Source: Metaruminococcus_A sp900762715
Lineage (GTDB): Bacteria > Bacillota > Clostridia > Oscillospirales > Ruminococcaceae
Assembly (NCBI GenBank): GCA_048204295.1
Contig: DBFBLF010000082.1
Location: 1 to 29,717 of the forward strand
Length of the DNA stretch: 29,717 bases
Direction of reading: 5' to 3'
In this document: one piece after another, positions 29,587-29,717 of the stretch
Layout of the letters: every line of letters begins with the position of its first letter
Position numbering within the stretch: the first letter of the stretch is position 1
Translations under genes and position numbers: made by a program
Notes under the pieces: generated by a model
Database searches by the model: none
The model's input: the letters and a program-made list of their open reading frames with translations, nothing else
Told to the model about the DNA's origin: nothing

Positions 29587-29717
29587 GGCGGTAAAACCTG
29601 AACTGTTTATGATTCTTGTATCCTTTGTTTTGCTTTATCTCGCAATCGCCAAGAAATTTGAACCTTTACTTCTTTTGCCAATTGCGTTTGGTATGTTCTT
29701 AGCTAATCTCCCTATGA
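29457..29717. repeat. Perfect 111-bp inverted repeat at the window end
   Basis: The left arm 29457-29567 and right arm 29607-29717 are exact reverse complements over 111 bases, around a 39-nt spacer. Both arms encode the same oadB peptide (VSFVLLYLAIAKKFEP and onwards), on opposite strands. The spacer carries a further small inverted repeat (CAGGT and ACCTG). The right arm runs to the last base of the window. This is best explained as a fold-back artefact at a contig end, though a true inversion element cannot be excluded from the sequence alone. Confidence 0.97.

Noticed and set aside
29568..29606. The 39-nt spacer between the inverted repeats as an invertible promoter switch
   Set aside because: The spacer is coding sequence of oadB with no promoter elements, and the repeat arms are coding too. 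A fold-back artefact explains all the facts with less.
1..29717. tRNA or rRNA genes, CRISPR arrays, insertion sequences, prophage or defence genes
   Set aside because: I looked for tRNA cloverleaf ends, regularly spaced repeats, and transposase, integrase, nuclease-effector or phage structural proteins and found none. The isolated GIY-YIG protein belongs to the small housekeeping UPF0213 group.

Overview
The window looks like the end of a contig from a strictly anaerobic, mid-GC Firmicute of class Clostridia, most likely Oscillospirales/Ruminococcaceae. The evidence is AGGAGG ribosome binding sites, sigma-A type promoters, U-tailed intrinsic terminators, rplS next to lepB, mltG next to a U32 gene, paired M42 peptidases, ThyX in place of ThyA, and an oxaloacetate-decarboxylase-type sodium pump subunit. 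I count 30 protein genes, 25 of them on the minus strand. I see no rRNA, tRNA, CRISPR array, phage or insertion sequence. It is mostly chromosomal housekeeping with a few accessory genes.

Layout. 1-900: the 5' end of lepB, then rplS with its own promoter and a roughly 155-nt structured leader. 900-5630: a minus-strand operon read murD, M42 peptidase, M42 peptidase, PLP methionine gamma-lyase family enzyme. The murD leader holds a terminator-like hairpin pair. 5802-9311: a polar amino acid ABC transporter (binding protein, permease, ATPase) followed by a TIGR01212-type radical SAM gene. A terminator separates the binding protein from the permease. 9456-12656: a GH127 beta-L-arabinofuranosidase gene diverging from a winged-helix regulator that carries a large uncharacterised C-terminal domain; the space between them is rich in repeats. 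12823-13548: a histidine phosphatase. 13707-16758: a plus-strand three-gene operon, a GlpA-like dehydrogenase with a [2Fe-2S] domain, a GlpB-like FAD oxidoreductase and a DUF1667 protein, ending in a terminator shared with the convergent operon.

16810-23741: a tight minus-strand operon read thyX, tmk, DUF2156 protein, GNAT acetyltransferase, DJ-1/PfpI protein, 5-formyl-THF cyclo-ligase, mltG, U32 tRNA-hydroxylation-type protein. It mixes thymidylate and folate metabolism, wall synthesis and tRNA modification. 23835-24635: a cysteine-rich protein of unknown function, possibly a spore-layer protein. 24715-27069: pcrA helicase. 27246-27989: a small unknown gene diverging from an Xre regulator. 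28082-28342: a GIY-YIG protein. 28450-29586: the beta subunit of a sodium-pumping decarboxylase.

The last 261 bases form a perfect 111-bp inverted repeat around 39 bases. The oadB N-terminal coding region is repeated in reverse orientation up to the final base. This is most simply a fold-back assembly or amplification artefact, and it probably hides the true oadB start. The best biological leads are the GH127/regulator pair and its operator-like repeats, the murD leader, the cysteine-rich unknown, and the 86-bp overlap between the cyclo-ligase and mltG genes.
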